Made by a program: the position numbers and the translations under genes
Notes under the pieces: model-generated
Told to the model about the DNA's origin: nothing
What the model saw: the letters and a program-made list of their open reading frames with translations, nothing else
The model's database searches: none
Shown here: in pieces, positions 19,290 to 28,594 of the stretch
How positions within the stretch are numbered: the first letter of the stretch is position 1
Layout of the letters: each line of letters begins with the position of its first letter
Assembly (NCBI GenBank): GCA_029057785.1
Contig: JAIDZC010000028.1
Coordinates: 1 to 47,918 of the forward strand
Origin: Anaeroplasmataceae bacterium
Lineage (GTDB): Bacteria > Bacillota_I > Bacilli_A > Acholeplasmatales > Anaeroplasmataceae
Direction of reading: 5' to 3'
DNA length: 47,918 nucleotides

Positions 19290-19994
19290 TTGGCAAGAGC
19301 AGTTCGTAAGGTATCTCGTGCAACAACGAAGGACCAGAAAAAAGAAAGTAAAATCAATAAAAAATGGCTTATCATTATTCTATCCATAGTTTTAGTAATT
19401 GGTATAGGATTAGGTGTAGGACTTGGGGTATATTATGGAACCAAACAGGATAGTACATATGTATCTGATAAGGTTTATTTTAATGAAGAAGTATTAGTTG
19501 ATAATGAAAATAAGATTAAATTCAACAAAGAAAATTATCAAACAATTGTAAGACATTTAGATCGTGGAGATAACGCAGAAGATATTTTCATTTTTGTTTA
19601 TGATGGTAAAGCATTTTATGCTGATGAAAAGGATGAAGATCATTATAATAAGGACTACGTTGAACTTATTACACGTTTAGCACAACTTCAATTAGAAGTA
19701 GATAAGGCAAAGGCAAAGGGTGTGTCTGTTGAGTTATATGTAGTTGATGTTTCAGTGGATAGTGCTACAAATGCTTCCATTCTTATGGATTCTACATTTG
19801 GCGGCTTATATTCAGAGGATGCATTAAATTATGAACCTGCATTTATCTATATTAAGGATGGAAAATATCAACAAAAGATTGAATATGAAGATGATGAAAC
19901 TGGTAAACAGAGCCATATCATTTCTACTAAAACTTGGACAGATGTTTTCAATTCATCTATCCGTTATGCAATGAATTATCTAAAGACTTTATAA
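19290..19994 (+). CDS. Membrane-anchored, cysteine-free thioredoxin-like protein (predicted)
   Basis: The 234-residue protein starts at TTG, 7 bases after AGGAGG (19277-19282). A basic N-terminus (residues 1-24) precedes one membrane helix (about 25-50), leaving the rest outside. The outer part runs strand (IFIFVYDGKAFYAD), helix (about 120-142), strand (VSVELYVVDVS), helix, then EPAFIYIKDGKYQ near residue 185. That last segment resembles the cis-proline strand pair of thioredoxins (TPTFIxFKDGK). The protein has no cysteine at all, so it cannot be a redox thioredoxin; a chaperone or binding role is possible. The fold is inferred from pattern only, not from a search. Confidence 0.7.
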   Translation: MARAVRKVSRATTKDQKKESKINKKWLIIILSIVLVIGIGLGVGLGVYYGTKQDSTYVSDKVYFNEEVLVDNENKIKFNKENYQTIVRHLDRGDNAEDIFIFVYDGKAFYADEKDEDHYNKDYVELITRLAQLQLEVDKAKAKGVSVELYVVDVSVDSATNASILMDSTFGGLYSEDALNYEPAFIYIKDGKYQQKIEYEDDETGKQSHIISTKTWTDVFNSSIRYAMNYLKTL

Positions 19995-20004
19995 GATATT
20001 AAAT

Positions 20005-20032
20005 AAGCCTCAGTATAGAGGCTTTCTTTTTT
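20005..20032 (+). terminator. Hairpin with U-tract between the Trx-like gene and tex
   Basis: AAGCCTC (20005-20011) pairs with GAGGCTT (20018-20024) around AGTATA, followed by TCTTTTTT. The tex ribosome binding site starts right behind it. With no room for a separate promoter, this may be a partial terminator that sets tex expression. Confidence 0.8.
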
Positions 20033-20046
20033 AGGAGGAATAAAAA

Positions 20047-22215
20047 ATGAATGAAGAAATCATTAAAAGTATTGCAAAGGAATTAAAAGTAAAGGAAGAA
20101 CAGGTAAAGGCCGTTTTAGAGTTATTGGAAAATGATGCAACTGTTGCTTTTATTGCTAGATACCGTAAAGAGGTGACTGGCGGTTTAGATGAAGAACAGA
20201 TTCGTGTTATTGATGATGAATATCAATATGGACTTTCTTTACAAAAGCGTAAGGATGATGTAATTCGTTTGATTGAAGAAAAAGGTCTTATGACAGATGA
20301 ACTAAAAGAAGAAATTTTAAAAGCTTCTAAGCTCATTGAAGTAGAAGATTTGTATCGTCCATATAAAGAAAAGAAAAAGACGAAGGCTACAACAGCTATT
20401 GCCCTTGGTTTAGAGCCTTTAGCTGATATTATGCTAAGTCTTCCACGTACAGGAGATAAGTTCGAGATTGCGAAGGAATATATTACAGAAAAGGTGCCTA
20501 CAGTGGAAGAAGCCATCACTCAAGCAAAGTACATCGTCGCTGAGAAGATTTCTGATAATGCAGAATATCGTAAGCATATTAGAGAGACTTCCTTAAAATA
20601 TGGTACAATCAGCTGTAAAAAGAAAAATAATGATTTAGACCCTGAAGAAAAATATAAGAATTATTATGAAGCTACAGAAAAGCTTGCTTTCATTAAGCCT
20701 CATAGAGTTCTTGCAATCAATCGTGCTGAAAATGAGGATGTCATAGCAGTTACAGTTGGTTTACAGCCTGAGCGTGATGTTGAGCATATCCGCTATCATG
20801 TGACACATAATTATAATTCTATCTTTAATGAAGAATTAGTGGATTCTATTCAAGATGCCTACAAGCGTTTGATTGCTCCATCAATTCAAAGAGAAATTCG
20901 TGTGATTTTAACTGAAAAGGCAGAAGAACAGGCAATTCATATCTTCTCTATTAATCTTCAGCATTTATTATTACAGGCCCCTATGAAGGGACATGTTGTA
21001 TTAGGAGTTGACCCTGCTTTCCGTACAGGATGTAAGCTTGCAGTTATTTCTCCTAATTCTAAGGTTCTTGAGATAGGAGTAATTTACCCAAATGAAAAGG
21101 CAAAGGGAGCTACCATTGATCCAAGAGTATTAGAAAAGTCAAAGAAAACGATTATTGATTTGATTACCAAATATAAGGTGGAAATTATTGCAATTGGTAA
21201 TGGAACAGCTAGTAGAGAAACAGAGAGTTTCATTGCAGAAGTAATTAATGAAAACCATCTACCTGCAAAATATGTTGTTGTAAGTGAAGCAGGAGCTTCA
21301 GTATACTCAGCCTCTCCGTTAGCCATGGAGGAATTCCCAGATTTATCTGTAGAACAACGTTCTGCAATTTCTATTGCTAGAAGAATTCAGGATCCTTTAG
21401 CAGAGTTGGTTAAAATAGAACCCAAGTCAATTGGTGTAGGACAATATCAGCATGATATTGCACAGAATAGACTTAGTAAGTCTTTAGAGGATGTTGTTGT
21501 AGATGCAGTAAACAAGGTTGGAGTAAATTTAAATACTTGCTCGCCATCCCTTTTAAGCTATGTATCAGGATTATCTAAGGGTGTTGCTAAAAACATTATT
21601 GATTATCGTGAAAAGAATGACAAGTTCCATAGTCGTGAGGAATTAAAGAAGGTTGCAAAGCTAGGACCTAAAACTTATGAACAATGTGTAGGATTCCTAA
21701 GAATTCTTGAGGGGGCAAACCCTTTGGATATGACTTCAATCCATCCAGAAAGCTATGATAAAGCAGAAGCGATTTTAAAGAAAATGAACTTGAGTTCTAA
21801 GGATATTGGTAGTGAAGAGATGGCAGAGGCAGTAGCTAATCTTGATAAAGAAGCATTACATAAGGAATTCTCAATTGATATGTATACATTGAATGACATT
21901 TTAGACGCCTTTGTAGCCCCTTTAAGAGATATTCGTGATAGTTATCCAGGTTTAAAGCTAAGAAGCGATATAATGCATTTTGAGGACGTTAAAATCGGTG
22001 ATGAACTAGATGGCATCGTTCGTAATGTGGTTGATTTTGGAGCCTTTATTGATTGTGGAGTGAAATATGATGGATTATTACATGTTTCTAAAATGTCTAC
22101 TCAAAAAGTAAATCACCCAGCAGATTTGTTAAATGTGGGTGATGAAATTCATGTTCACGTAATAGACATTGATTATGACAAGCATAAGATGGCTTTATCC
22201 TTATATAAAATGTAA
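20047..22215 (+). CDS. tex: Tex family RNA-binding transcriptional accessory protein
   Basis: Tex is a nucleic-acid-binding protein related to eukaryotic Spt6. It is conserved in bacteria and affects transcription and toxin expression in some. The 722 residues show the complete set: an N-terminal helical region (VKAVLELLENDATVAFIARY), a YqgF/RNase H-like domain (GVDPAFRTGCKLAV near residue 320), helix-hairpin-helix repeats (about 500-560), and a C-terminal S1 RNA-binding domain (about 650-720, GDELDGIVRNVVDFGAFIDCG). TTAGGAGGAA precedes the ATG. Confidence 0.97.
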   Translation: MNEEIIKSIAKELKVKEEQVKAVLELLENDATVAFIARYRKEVTGGLDEEQIRVIDDEYQYGLSLQKRKDDVIRLIEEKGLMTDELKEEILKASKLIEVEDLYRPYKEKKKTKATTAIALGLEPLADIMLSLPRTGDKFEIAKEYITEKVPTVEEAITQAKYIVAEKISDNAEYRKHIRETSLKYGTISCKKKNNDLDPEEKYKNYYEATEKLAFIKPHRVLAINRAENEDVIAVTVGLQPERDVEHIRYHVTHNYNSIFNEELVDSIQDAYKRLIAPSIQREIRVILTEKAEEQAIHIFSINLQHLLLQAPMKGHVVLGVDPAFRTGCKLAVISPNSKVLEIGVIYPNEKAKGATIDPRVLEKSKKTIIDLITKYKVEIIAIGNGTASRETESFIAEVINENHLPAKYVVVSEAGASVYSASPLAMEEFPDLSVEQRSAISIARRIQDPLAELVKIEPKSIGVGQYQHDIAQNRLSKSLEDVVVDAVNKVGVNLNTCSPSLLSYVSGLSKGVAKNIIDYREKNDKFHSREELKKVAKLGPKTYEQCVGFLRILEGANPLDMTSIHPESYDKAEAILKKMNLSSKDIGSEEMAEAVANLDKEALHKEFSIDMYTLNDILDAFVAPLRDIRDSYPGLKLRSDIMHFEDVKIGDELDGIVRNVVDFGAFIDCGVKYDGLLHVSKMSTQKVNHPADLLNVGDEIHVHVIDIDYDKHKMALSLYKM

Positions 22216-22243
22216 TTTTACCTAGCAGGTTTTGGCTCACATT

Positions 22244-22273
22244 AAGATGGTATTTCAAATACCATCTTTTTTT
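22244..22273 (+). terminator. Terminator of tex
   Basis: AAGATGGTATT (22244-22254) pairs with AATACCATCTT (22258-22268) around TCA, with a T-run to 22273. Confidence 0.92.
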
Positions 22274-22284
22274 CTTAGAATTTG

Positions 22285-22320
22285 CAAAAGAAAAAACCTG
22301 TAAAATAAATTACAGGTTTT
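22285..22320 (-). terminator. Terminator of the PrsA-like giant pair
   Basis: AAAACCTGTAA (22293-22303) pairs with TTACAGGTTTT (22310-22320). Read on the minus strand it is followed by a run of U residues (22298-22291 region) and lies 7 bases after the stop at 22327. Confidence 0.9.
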
Positions 22321-22326
22321 AAATGA

Positions 22327-25149
22327 TTAGTTTTCGTATGGTCTAGACCAGTCTATCGAAGTACTATACCAAGAATCAAAATCATCCTCTGTTTTATAAT
22401 CTTGAGATACTCGTTTTAAATACGCTTCATAATTTGCTAATTGTTCAGTTAATGAAGTTGATTCTGAAACTATATTTAAATCTCTAAACAATAGGAAATT
22501 TTGGAATGAAGATGAAGTATAACGAGATATAGCATCATCAAACATAGAACTCAATACTTGACGTAAGGAAGAGTCAAGTGAAGAAGTAGCACCTTTTTGT
22601 TTTTGTACATAGTATACAAATAACTGATTCATTGTAGCAGTGTCTTCTAAATCATTGTAAGTATCTGAAATAGTAACAAAGATATTATCATCTGTTGTTC
22701 CAGTGTCCTTCTCATTTAATAACACTTCAATATTTTTATAGTAACCATATTGGTCAGAAGATGCTAAGCTCTTAGTAGTAGAAGGTTTAGTATAGCTATT
22801 TACAACAATCATGTGATAACCAAATTGAGTTGCACATAAATCTTCAAATTTGCTTGGATTCTTTTCTAGACTTTCTGTAAAGTAGAATGTAGATTTCTTA
22901 TCTTCAATCTTTAAATCATTCTCTACAGCCTTCTTATAAAGTGCCTTAACATAAGTTCCGAATTCTTCAACATAAGTACCTACATTGCTCTGCGTTGTAT
23001 CCCCACTAGAAGATAGAGACTCTGCAGTTAATAAGAAATTGTACTTCTTATAATTTTCCCAAGTTTGATCAGGATGAGAGAATAATTTTTCGTTACGATT
23101 ATAAGCACCAACGATATACTTAAGGATATCTAAGATGGAATTAGATTTTGTTAATTCTTCACAATTAGCTTCATCATAAATTGCATTTGCTAAAGCTAAT
23201 AAGGCTTGATTAAATTCTTCTTTTTGAACTTCACTGAAGTTCTTTAAGAAATCTTTAGGATCATCTGGACTACCATCTCCATCATCATCAATGAAAATTA
23301 AGATATGATCAATGTTGATAGAGAAAAGGTTAGAGTAATTCTTATTTCCAGCATCTAATATATTTTTTAAAATATTTAATTTAGTAGTGTCTACTGTATG
23401 AGAATCAGGATATGTACCATCTTCAAGCTTTTCAGCCCATTCATCAAATACACTTTGACTTAAATATTTATTTAATATAGCATTAGAAGCTAACTTATTA
23501 TATTTTAATACATCTTCCTTATTTGTATAGCCAAAGCTTCCAAGAAGATAGGTTTCTAATCCGACAGAAGAAGGGTAAGCAGAATTTTCATTTTTATTGA
23601 ATGAAGTAATAGCTTTATTTAAATCTTCTTCAATATCACTAATTTGATCGTCTTCTAATAAAATGTCTTTAAATTTATATACATATTCTAATTGGAAATA
23701 TTCAACAACAATAGATAAAGCACTTTGTCTGAATTGTTCTTGATAGAATTCCTCTACAGTATATTCAGTAGTAGAAGCAATCTTAGTATCTGGATTAGTG
23801 TAAGTTAATTTGAAAATAAGATTATTATTAAACTTTGCAGGTTTAATCAATTCATATTCATCAGAATAAGAATTTTTAAATTGATATTCAAAGTAAGGAT
23901 CATAGATTTCAATTTCTGAATTATTAAGTCTCTTTTCTAATACTGTGCTAGAATAAGAACTTATTTTTCCATCGATTAAATTATCTCTAACATCCTCTTT
24001 GATTTCATTAAATGCAACTTGATGCTCCTTTAAATCATTCCATTCAATTTGTTCATTATATGGAGAGATATTATAGGTTTTATTTAATTCAAACTCTGTA
24101 GCACCTCTATAAATCATTACATATTTATTATTTTGATTGAAAGGTTGCTTGATGTATAATCCATCTTCATTTAAAGTAGTAGTAACTAAATTAGATATAG
24201 CAGAAGACATCTCAGATAACTCATTCTTATCCTTATTGACAACGAATACAGTCTTAGAATCCTCAGTAGAATTGCCGAAAGGATTTTGTGCATTTAATGG
24301 AGTTCTGTAATTATAATATGTATTATAAAGATTTACATAGAACTCTAATGCAAAGTCATCTGCATTGGCATCTGTAAGAGAATGACCCATCTTTGCTTCA
24401 ACAGAAGAAATCACATTACGTGCTTCATTTAAATTGTTGAATTGAATGATTATAGCACGATATGTACCATATGTCTTCTGATGGGATGCATAATAGCTAG
24501 AATAGTTAGAATCGGAAATGTAATTGCTATTCACTACCAACTTATCATCTTCGTCAGTAATCTTTTCCTCATCAACAATTTTATCTAACGCATCTTTTGT
24601 AGCTTTGTCTTGAGCAAAGGAAAGAAGCTTTTCTTCAATTATTTCTTGAGGGATGTAAGAAAACTTGATTTTTTCTTGTTCGAAAGTATAACTCAAACAA
24701 TTTTCTTTTGTTACAGTGATATCTCTAAGATAAGCATTATCAATAAACTTTTGAATGGACTTTTCTTTATCCTCATCATCAAAATCCTGAAGTTGAGTAA
24801 CAGAAGAAGTTCCAAAAATTTCACTTGCATAAGAATCAAATAACTCTTGTTCCTCATCTGTAACGATAGAATCGTTTAGGTTGATTTGAGATTTTACAAA
24901 TTCATATTCTTCAGCAAATAAAGATTTTTTAATTTGATTTACAACAGTGTTATATCCTTTAGAACGAAGTCTAGAATAGAATAAATCATTTTTTAATACA
25001 ACATCGCCATTAGATGCGACTACAGAAGAAGTATTTAAATTGCCAAGAGGAACAGAAGTATTTCTCACTTCTTTTTTTCCACAAGAAGCTACAGAAAGTG
25101 CTAATAATCCAGCACTACATAGTAGGAATAATTTGTTATGCTTTCTCAT
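22327..25149 (-). CDS. Giant PrsA/SurA-like lipoprotein, second of pair
   Basis: The 940-residue protein has a lipoprotein signal peptide with lipobox VASC (Cys23). It starts at the ATG at 25149; a longer frame to 25212 would read through the upstream gene and lose the signal peptide. After the signal, NGDVVLKNDLFYSRL resembles the SurA/PrsA N-terminal strand. NIDHILIFI (about residue 610) and FGYHMIVVNSYTKPS (about 775) resemble the first and last strands of a parvulin (PpiC) domain, with a large insertion between. An acidic stretch, DDDGDGSPDD, directly follows the first strand and looks like an EF-hand-type calcium loop. Typical PrsA is about 300 residues. The likely role is extracytoplasmic folding of exported proteins, but activity is uncertain. 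TAATG overlap with the upstream gene shows coupling. Confidence 0.8.
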   Translation of the reverse strand: MRKHNKLFLLCSAGLLALSVASCGKKEVRNTSVPLGNLNTSSVVASNGDVVLKNDLFYSRLRSKGYNTVVNQIKKSLFAEEYEFVKSQINLNDSIVTDEEQELFDSYASEIFGTSSVTQLQDFDDEDKEKSIQKFIDNAYLRDITVTKENCLSYTFEQEKIKFSYIPQEIIEEKLLSFAQDKATKDALDKIVDEEKITDEDDKLVVNSNYISDSNYSSYYASHQKTYGTYRAIIIQFNNLNEARNVISSVEAKMGHSLTDANADDFALEFYVNLYNTYYNYRTPLNAQNPFGNSTEDSKTVFVVNKDKNELSEMSSAISNLVTTTLNEDGLYIKQPFNQNNKYVMIYRGATEFELNKTYNISPYNEQIEWNDLKEHQVAFNEIKEDVRDNLIDGKISSYSSTVLEKRLNNSEIEIYDPYFEYQFKNSYSDEYELIKPAKFNNNLIFKLTYTNPDTKIASTTEYTVEEFYQEQFRQSALSIVVEYFQLEYVYKFKDILLEDDQISDIEEDLNKAITSFNKNENSAYPSSVGLETYLLGSFGYTNKEDVLKYNKLASNAILNKYLSQSVFDEWAEKLEDGTYPDSHTVDTTKLNILKNILDAGNKNYSNLFSINIDHILIFIDDDGDGSPDDPKDFLKNFSEVQKEEFNQALLALANAIYDEANCEELTKSNSILDILKYIVGAYNRNEKLFSHPDQTWENYKKYNFLLTAESLSSSGDTTQSNVGTYVEEFGTYVKALYKKAVENDLKIEDKKSTFYFTESLEKNPSKFEDLCATQFGYHMIVVNSYTKPSTTKSLASSDQYGYYKNIEVLLNEKDTGTTDDNIFVTISDTYNDLEDTATMNQLFVYYVQKQKGATSSLDSSLRQVLSSMFDDAISRYTSSSFQNFLLFRDLNIVSESTSLTEQLANYEAYLKRVSQDYKTEDDFDSWYSTSIDWSRPYEN

Positions 25150-28100
25150 TATGCATTCTCTCCTTCCGTTAATAGTATATCTGCAACAATTTCTTGAAGA
25201 TTTTTCCACCAATTCTCATATGTTTTAAGAGTGTCTGTAGAATCTTCTTCAAAGTAAATTGAAATATATTCATCTGCTGAGTTGTGATTGATTTCTAAAA
25301 TCTTTTGGTAACGATCATCATTTTCACCAAAGTTAAGAGCTCCAGCTTTTGTTTCAATTAAGTAAATAACAATATCTCTTTGAGTTTCATTTGCTGTATA
25401 TCTTGTAATAACAGGAGATAAGAAGCTATTTAAAGCAGAAGATATAGCTGCCGGAGAAAGATTAGATGTCTGATTAGATACATATTCTAGAACATATAAA
25501 CGAATTTGTTCAATAGTAAGAAGCTTATCATTATTATATACACTTCCAACTTGATGATATTCTTCGTTATAATATACAGATAAGTCCTTAAATATACCTA
25601 ACTTATCATCCTCTTCTTTGAATTCAGCAGAAGTTTGGAAATCAGCTGCAGTTACAAGAAGTAAATTGTAACCATCTTTTGTTTGTAATATTTCAGTATT
25701 TGGATCTTGTAAATCCTCCATATACTCAGTAGGAGTAGTATTATTAATACTATAAGAAGGAGATTTAAAAATTTCTAATAATCTTGCTTTTAATGCGAAA
25801 TCTAAAGAAGTAGTACTATTATCAGCTGAAATGTCTTCCATTTCAACGTTTAATCCAGCCTTACGGTATTCAGCCCATTTATTTTCAGGAGCAATTGGAT
25901 TGTTTTCAAATTTAGCACGTGCTGACTCATTGATTTCTGTAACAATAGAAGATAATGCGTCAGCATGAGAACCAGTAGTGGAAGCAACCTCATTATAAAT
26001 TTGACGGATAAGGTTTTGAGCTAATACCTTTTGATCAGCACGCCATTCAGTTACATCGTCCTTTACTGAATCATCATCAGCATCAAGATAGACTACTAAT
26101 CTTTTACCACTAATTGAAAAATAGTTATTATAAATATTATCTGAATAAGATTTGAAAAATTCTAATAATTGATTTGAGTTATAGTTTGTTAAAATTTTTG
26201 CTGCAGCACCATTTACACGATATATTTCATTTACAATAAAGTTAATATCTACAGAATGGAAATAAAGCATCATAAAATTGTACTTACCAATAGAAGAAGA
26301 ATAACCACTTGATGAATAATAATCATTAGAGAAAGCAGCTAATACAAATTCTATAGTTTCTTTATAGTCTTGGATATCTTTTTCTGTATCCTTATAAGCT
26401 TTTGTTTGTTTAACAACCTTTTTACTTAAAATATCAATAGCTGTTGTAATACCACTTTGTCTTTCAAGAATGTCATAAACGCCTTCATTTAAAGCTTTTT
26501 CATCTTCTTTATTTTCAACGATATTTAAATTCCATGTCTTCTTATCATATTTCAATGTTGCAATAACATTACTATTTGGAGCTTTGCCATAAGTCTTTGA
26601 ATATTCAGAATGACTGGTTGCATAGGAAATTTCTAATGCTTCATCATAAATGTTAATTTCAACTTCATCAGTTCTTTCTTTTAAAGCTTCATTAATCTTT
26701 GATTCAGTCATTTTATCTTGCTTTAAAAGCTCTTCAATGGCCAATTTTAATTCTTCATTTGCAGCAATGCTATCATATAAATCGTCATCTACAGTATTTT
26801 TATTATAAAGATCTTCATATTGATCTGGCTCTTGACCGAATTTGAAGGCAATCCAATATGAACTATTATAGCTTTGAGTAGAAGTAGAATAGCATAGACT
26901 ATCATCATCAGCTTCAGCCTTAAATGGTAAACATAATGTTTCATATAAATATGTAGCGAAAGAAGAACCGATATTATCAATTTCTTCTCTAGTGTAGAAA
27001 GAATCAACATCATATGAATCCTTTCGACTTGCTAATGCATCACGAATTCTATTTATATCTGCTTCTTGATCTAAAGATAACTGAGATTTATCGCTGATAT
27101 CAGAAGTGATTTTAATTAAATCTTCTACATTATTAAAGTATTCAGCATAAGAATCATCATATAAATAGTCACGATATCCACCATATAGATAGTTATACAT
27201 CTGAATATAAATTTGAGCGATAGCTAAAGGATTCAATAAATTATAGGAATCTTTTAATTCACTTGTAGTCATATCATCATAACGTGTACAATATTCTGTA
27301 AATGATTCAGTAGGAACACCCTTTTCATCAGTAAGAAGAGGAACGTAAACAAGATTGTTCTCATATACCTTTAATCCAAAGGAACGAAGAGTAGAAGTGA
27401 ATTCCTGCTCAGTAGAGAAATGAATAAGGATTAAATTTAAGTCTGATTGATTTGCAAAATCTGATTTGAACTTATTTGTATACTCAGACTTTGTGAAATA
27501 ACCTAAATCATCTTCATTGTCTGTATCTCTATTTTCATAAGCTTCCTTGATGTCATCATCTAATACAGAATATGCTAATAATTCTTTAGCTAAAGATTGA
27601 TAGTATATAGTTTTTAGTTCTTTTGCTATAGTTACATAATTTTCTCTTTTATCAACAGCTTCAGTGACAAAATTTTGAAGAGGCTGATTGTTGATTTCCT
27701 TCAAATTGTAATTTGAATACATCTCATCACAATATTGAATGATTAATTTTTTTGCATCATACTTATTAGTATCTTTAATTTTGTCATAGCTATTGGTTGA
27801 ATTATAATTGTAATTGTAAATATCTTCAATTACAAAATCTTCTAGACGACTTTCATAAGACTCTTTTAATTTGTCATAATCTTCATTAGAAAATTCATCT
27901 GCAAATAATTTCTTTTGGTCATCTGTAAGCTCCGCATAGGACTTGTCCATAATTAGACTAACCTTTTCAACATAGTCTTTCATAACAACTTCTGTAATTT
28001 TGTCTGTTAATACGGTGCTTGCATTCCAGCGAAGCTCGTTCCAAAGTTCACCTTTTGTGACTTTTTGATCACCTGCAGATAGATAAACAGTGTCCTTATC

Positions 28101-28214
28101 TAGGTTTCCTATTGGTTTACCCGCTGAACTACACCCAGACAGTGTTATAATTAAAACGAAGAAGGATACGATTAAGCCCAATCTTCGTGATTTAGATTTT
28201 AGTTTTTTAAACAT
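25149..28214 (-). CDS. Giant PrsA/SurA-like lipoprotein, first of pair
   Basis: The 1021-residue protein has a basic N-terminus, a hydrophobic helix and lipobox LSGC (Cys28). The start of the mature part (GNLDKDTVYLSAGDQKVTKG) parallels that of the downstream protein (PLGNLN...NGDVVLKND), so the two look like distant paralogues. A strand GKRLVVYLDADDDSVKDD near residue 703 sits where the partner has IDHILIFIDDDGDG. It keeps the acidic loop but loses the parvulin His-Ile-Leu. KDGYNLLLVTAADF near 845 matches the partner's FGYHMIVV strand. The rest is helical and Asp/Asn/Ser/Tyr-rich. AAGGAG precedes the ATG and there is a promoter at 28258-28285. A non-catalytic chaperone is the best guess. Confidence 0.78.
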   Translation of the reverse strand: MFKKLKSKSRRLGLIVSFFVLIITLSGCSSAGKPIGNLDKDTVYLSAGDQKVTKGELWNELRWNASTVLTDKITEVVMKDYVEKVSLIMDKSYAELTDDQKKLFADEFSNEDYDKLKESYESRLEDFVIEDIYNYNYNSTNSYDKIKDTNKYDAKKLIIQYCDEMYSNYNLKEINNQPLQNFVTEAVDKRENYVTIAKELKTIYYQSLAKELLAYSVLDDDIKEAYENRDTDNEDDLGYFTKSEYTNKFKSDFANQSDLNLILIHFSTEQEFTSTLRSFGLKVYENNLVYVPLLTDEKGVPTESFTEYCTRYDDMTTSELKDSYNLLNPLAIAQIYIQMYNYLYGGYRDYLYDDSYAEYFNNVEDLIKITSDISDKSQLSLDQEADINRIRDALASRKDSYDVDSFYTREEIDNIGSSFATYLYETLCLPFKAEADDDSLCYSTSTQSYNSSYWIAFKFGQEPDQYEDLYNKNTVDDDLYDSIAANEELKLAIEELLKQDKMTESKINEALKERTDEVEINIYDEALEISYATSHSEYSKTYGKAPNSNVIATLKYDKKTWNLNIVENKEDEKALNEGVYDILERQSGITTAIDILSKKVVKQTKAYKDTEKDIQDYKETIEFVLAAFSNDYYSSSGYSSSIGKYNFMMLYFHSVDINFIVNEIYRVNGAAAKILTNYNSNQLLEFFKSYSDNIYNNYFSISGKRLVVYLDADDDSVKDDVTEWRADQKVLAQNLIRQIYNEVASTTGSHADALSSIVTEINESARAKFENNPIAPENKWAEYRKAGLNVEMEDISADNSTTSLDFALKARLLEIFKSPSYSINNTTPTEYMEDLQDPNTEILQTKDGYNLLLVTAADFQTSAEFKEEDDKLGIFKDLSVYYNEEYHQVGSVYNNDKLLTIEQIRLYVLEYVSNQTSNLSPAAISSALNSFLSPVITRYTANETQRDIVIYLIETKAGALNFGENDDRYQKILEINHNSADEYISIYFEEDSTDTLKTYENWWKNLQEIVADILLTEGENA

Positions 28215-28257
28215 ATATCGCTAACTCCTTTTTTATTAGAATTTCAAACCATAGCAC

Positions 28258-28285
28258 ATTATATGATAACATTATTAGTTGTAAA
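28258..28285 (-). promoter_or_regulatory. Promoter of the PrsA-like giant pair
   Basis: On the minus strand, -35 TTTACA (28285-28280), a 16-base spacer and a perfect -10 TATAAT (28263-28258), 44 bases before the start codon. Confidence 0.75.
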
Positions 28286-28401
28286 TTGCAACAACAAACT
28301 TTATTTTCAGTAAAAATAATTTCATATCTAGGCAAATAATACTAAATTAATTTATATTATTTCATAATATAGTAGTAGAAAGGAAAGGAGGTGCCACATC
28401 T

Positions 28402-28494
28402 ATGGCAAACTGTAATTCTAATGAATATGGATATGCATTAATTTTAGTATTATTTATTTTACTTGTCATTATTGGTGCAGCTTGGTTAGCATAA
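28402..28494 (+). CDS. YjcZ-type 30-residue membrane protein
   Basis: The ATG follows a near-perfect AAAGGAGGTG (28385-28393). The 30-residue product has a short polar head with Asn, Cys and GYGY-like Tyr-Gly-Tyr, then one helix ALILVLFILLVIIGAAWLA. This matches the YjcZ/YjcZ_2 family (FALIVVLFILLIIVGA in Bacillus), small membrane proteins whose annotation as sporulation proteins is not functional proof. It has its own terminator at 28517-28540. A CATAATAT at 28363-28370 could be a -10 element, but no clear -35 is seen. Confidence 0.85.
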   Translation: MANCNSNEYGYALILVLFILLVIIGAAWLA

Positions 28495-28516
28495 GGCTTC
28501 CTGGAATATACTCTTT

Positions 28517-28540
28517 AGCCGAGTTCTCGGCTTTTTCTTT
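28517..28540 (+). terminator. Terminator after the YjcZ-type gene
   Basis: AGCCGA (28517-28522) pairs with TCGGCT (28527-28532) around GTTC, followed by TTTTCTTTT. Confidence 0.88.
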
Positions 28541-28568
28541 TGCAATAAAAGTCGAAGTATGCTATAAT
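28540..28568 (+). promoter_or_regulatory. Promoter of walJ-rlmH
   Basis: A -35 TTGCAA (28540-28545), 17 bases, and a perfect -10 TATAAT (28563-28568) preceded by TGC (extended -10). The -35 overlaps the end of the preceding terminator. Confidence 0.85.
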
Positions 28569-28594
28569 CTATTATGTTTTTGAGGTGAACTATA

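Noticed and set aside
25040-25228. Plus-strand 62-codon frame across the junction of the two PrsA-like genes
   Set aside because: Antisense to two signal-peptide and coupling regions that are well supported; no ribosome binding site.
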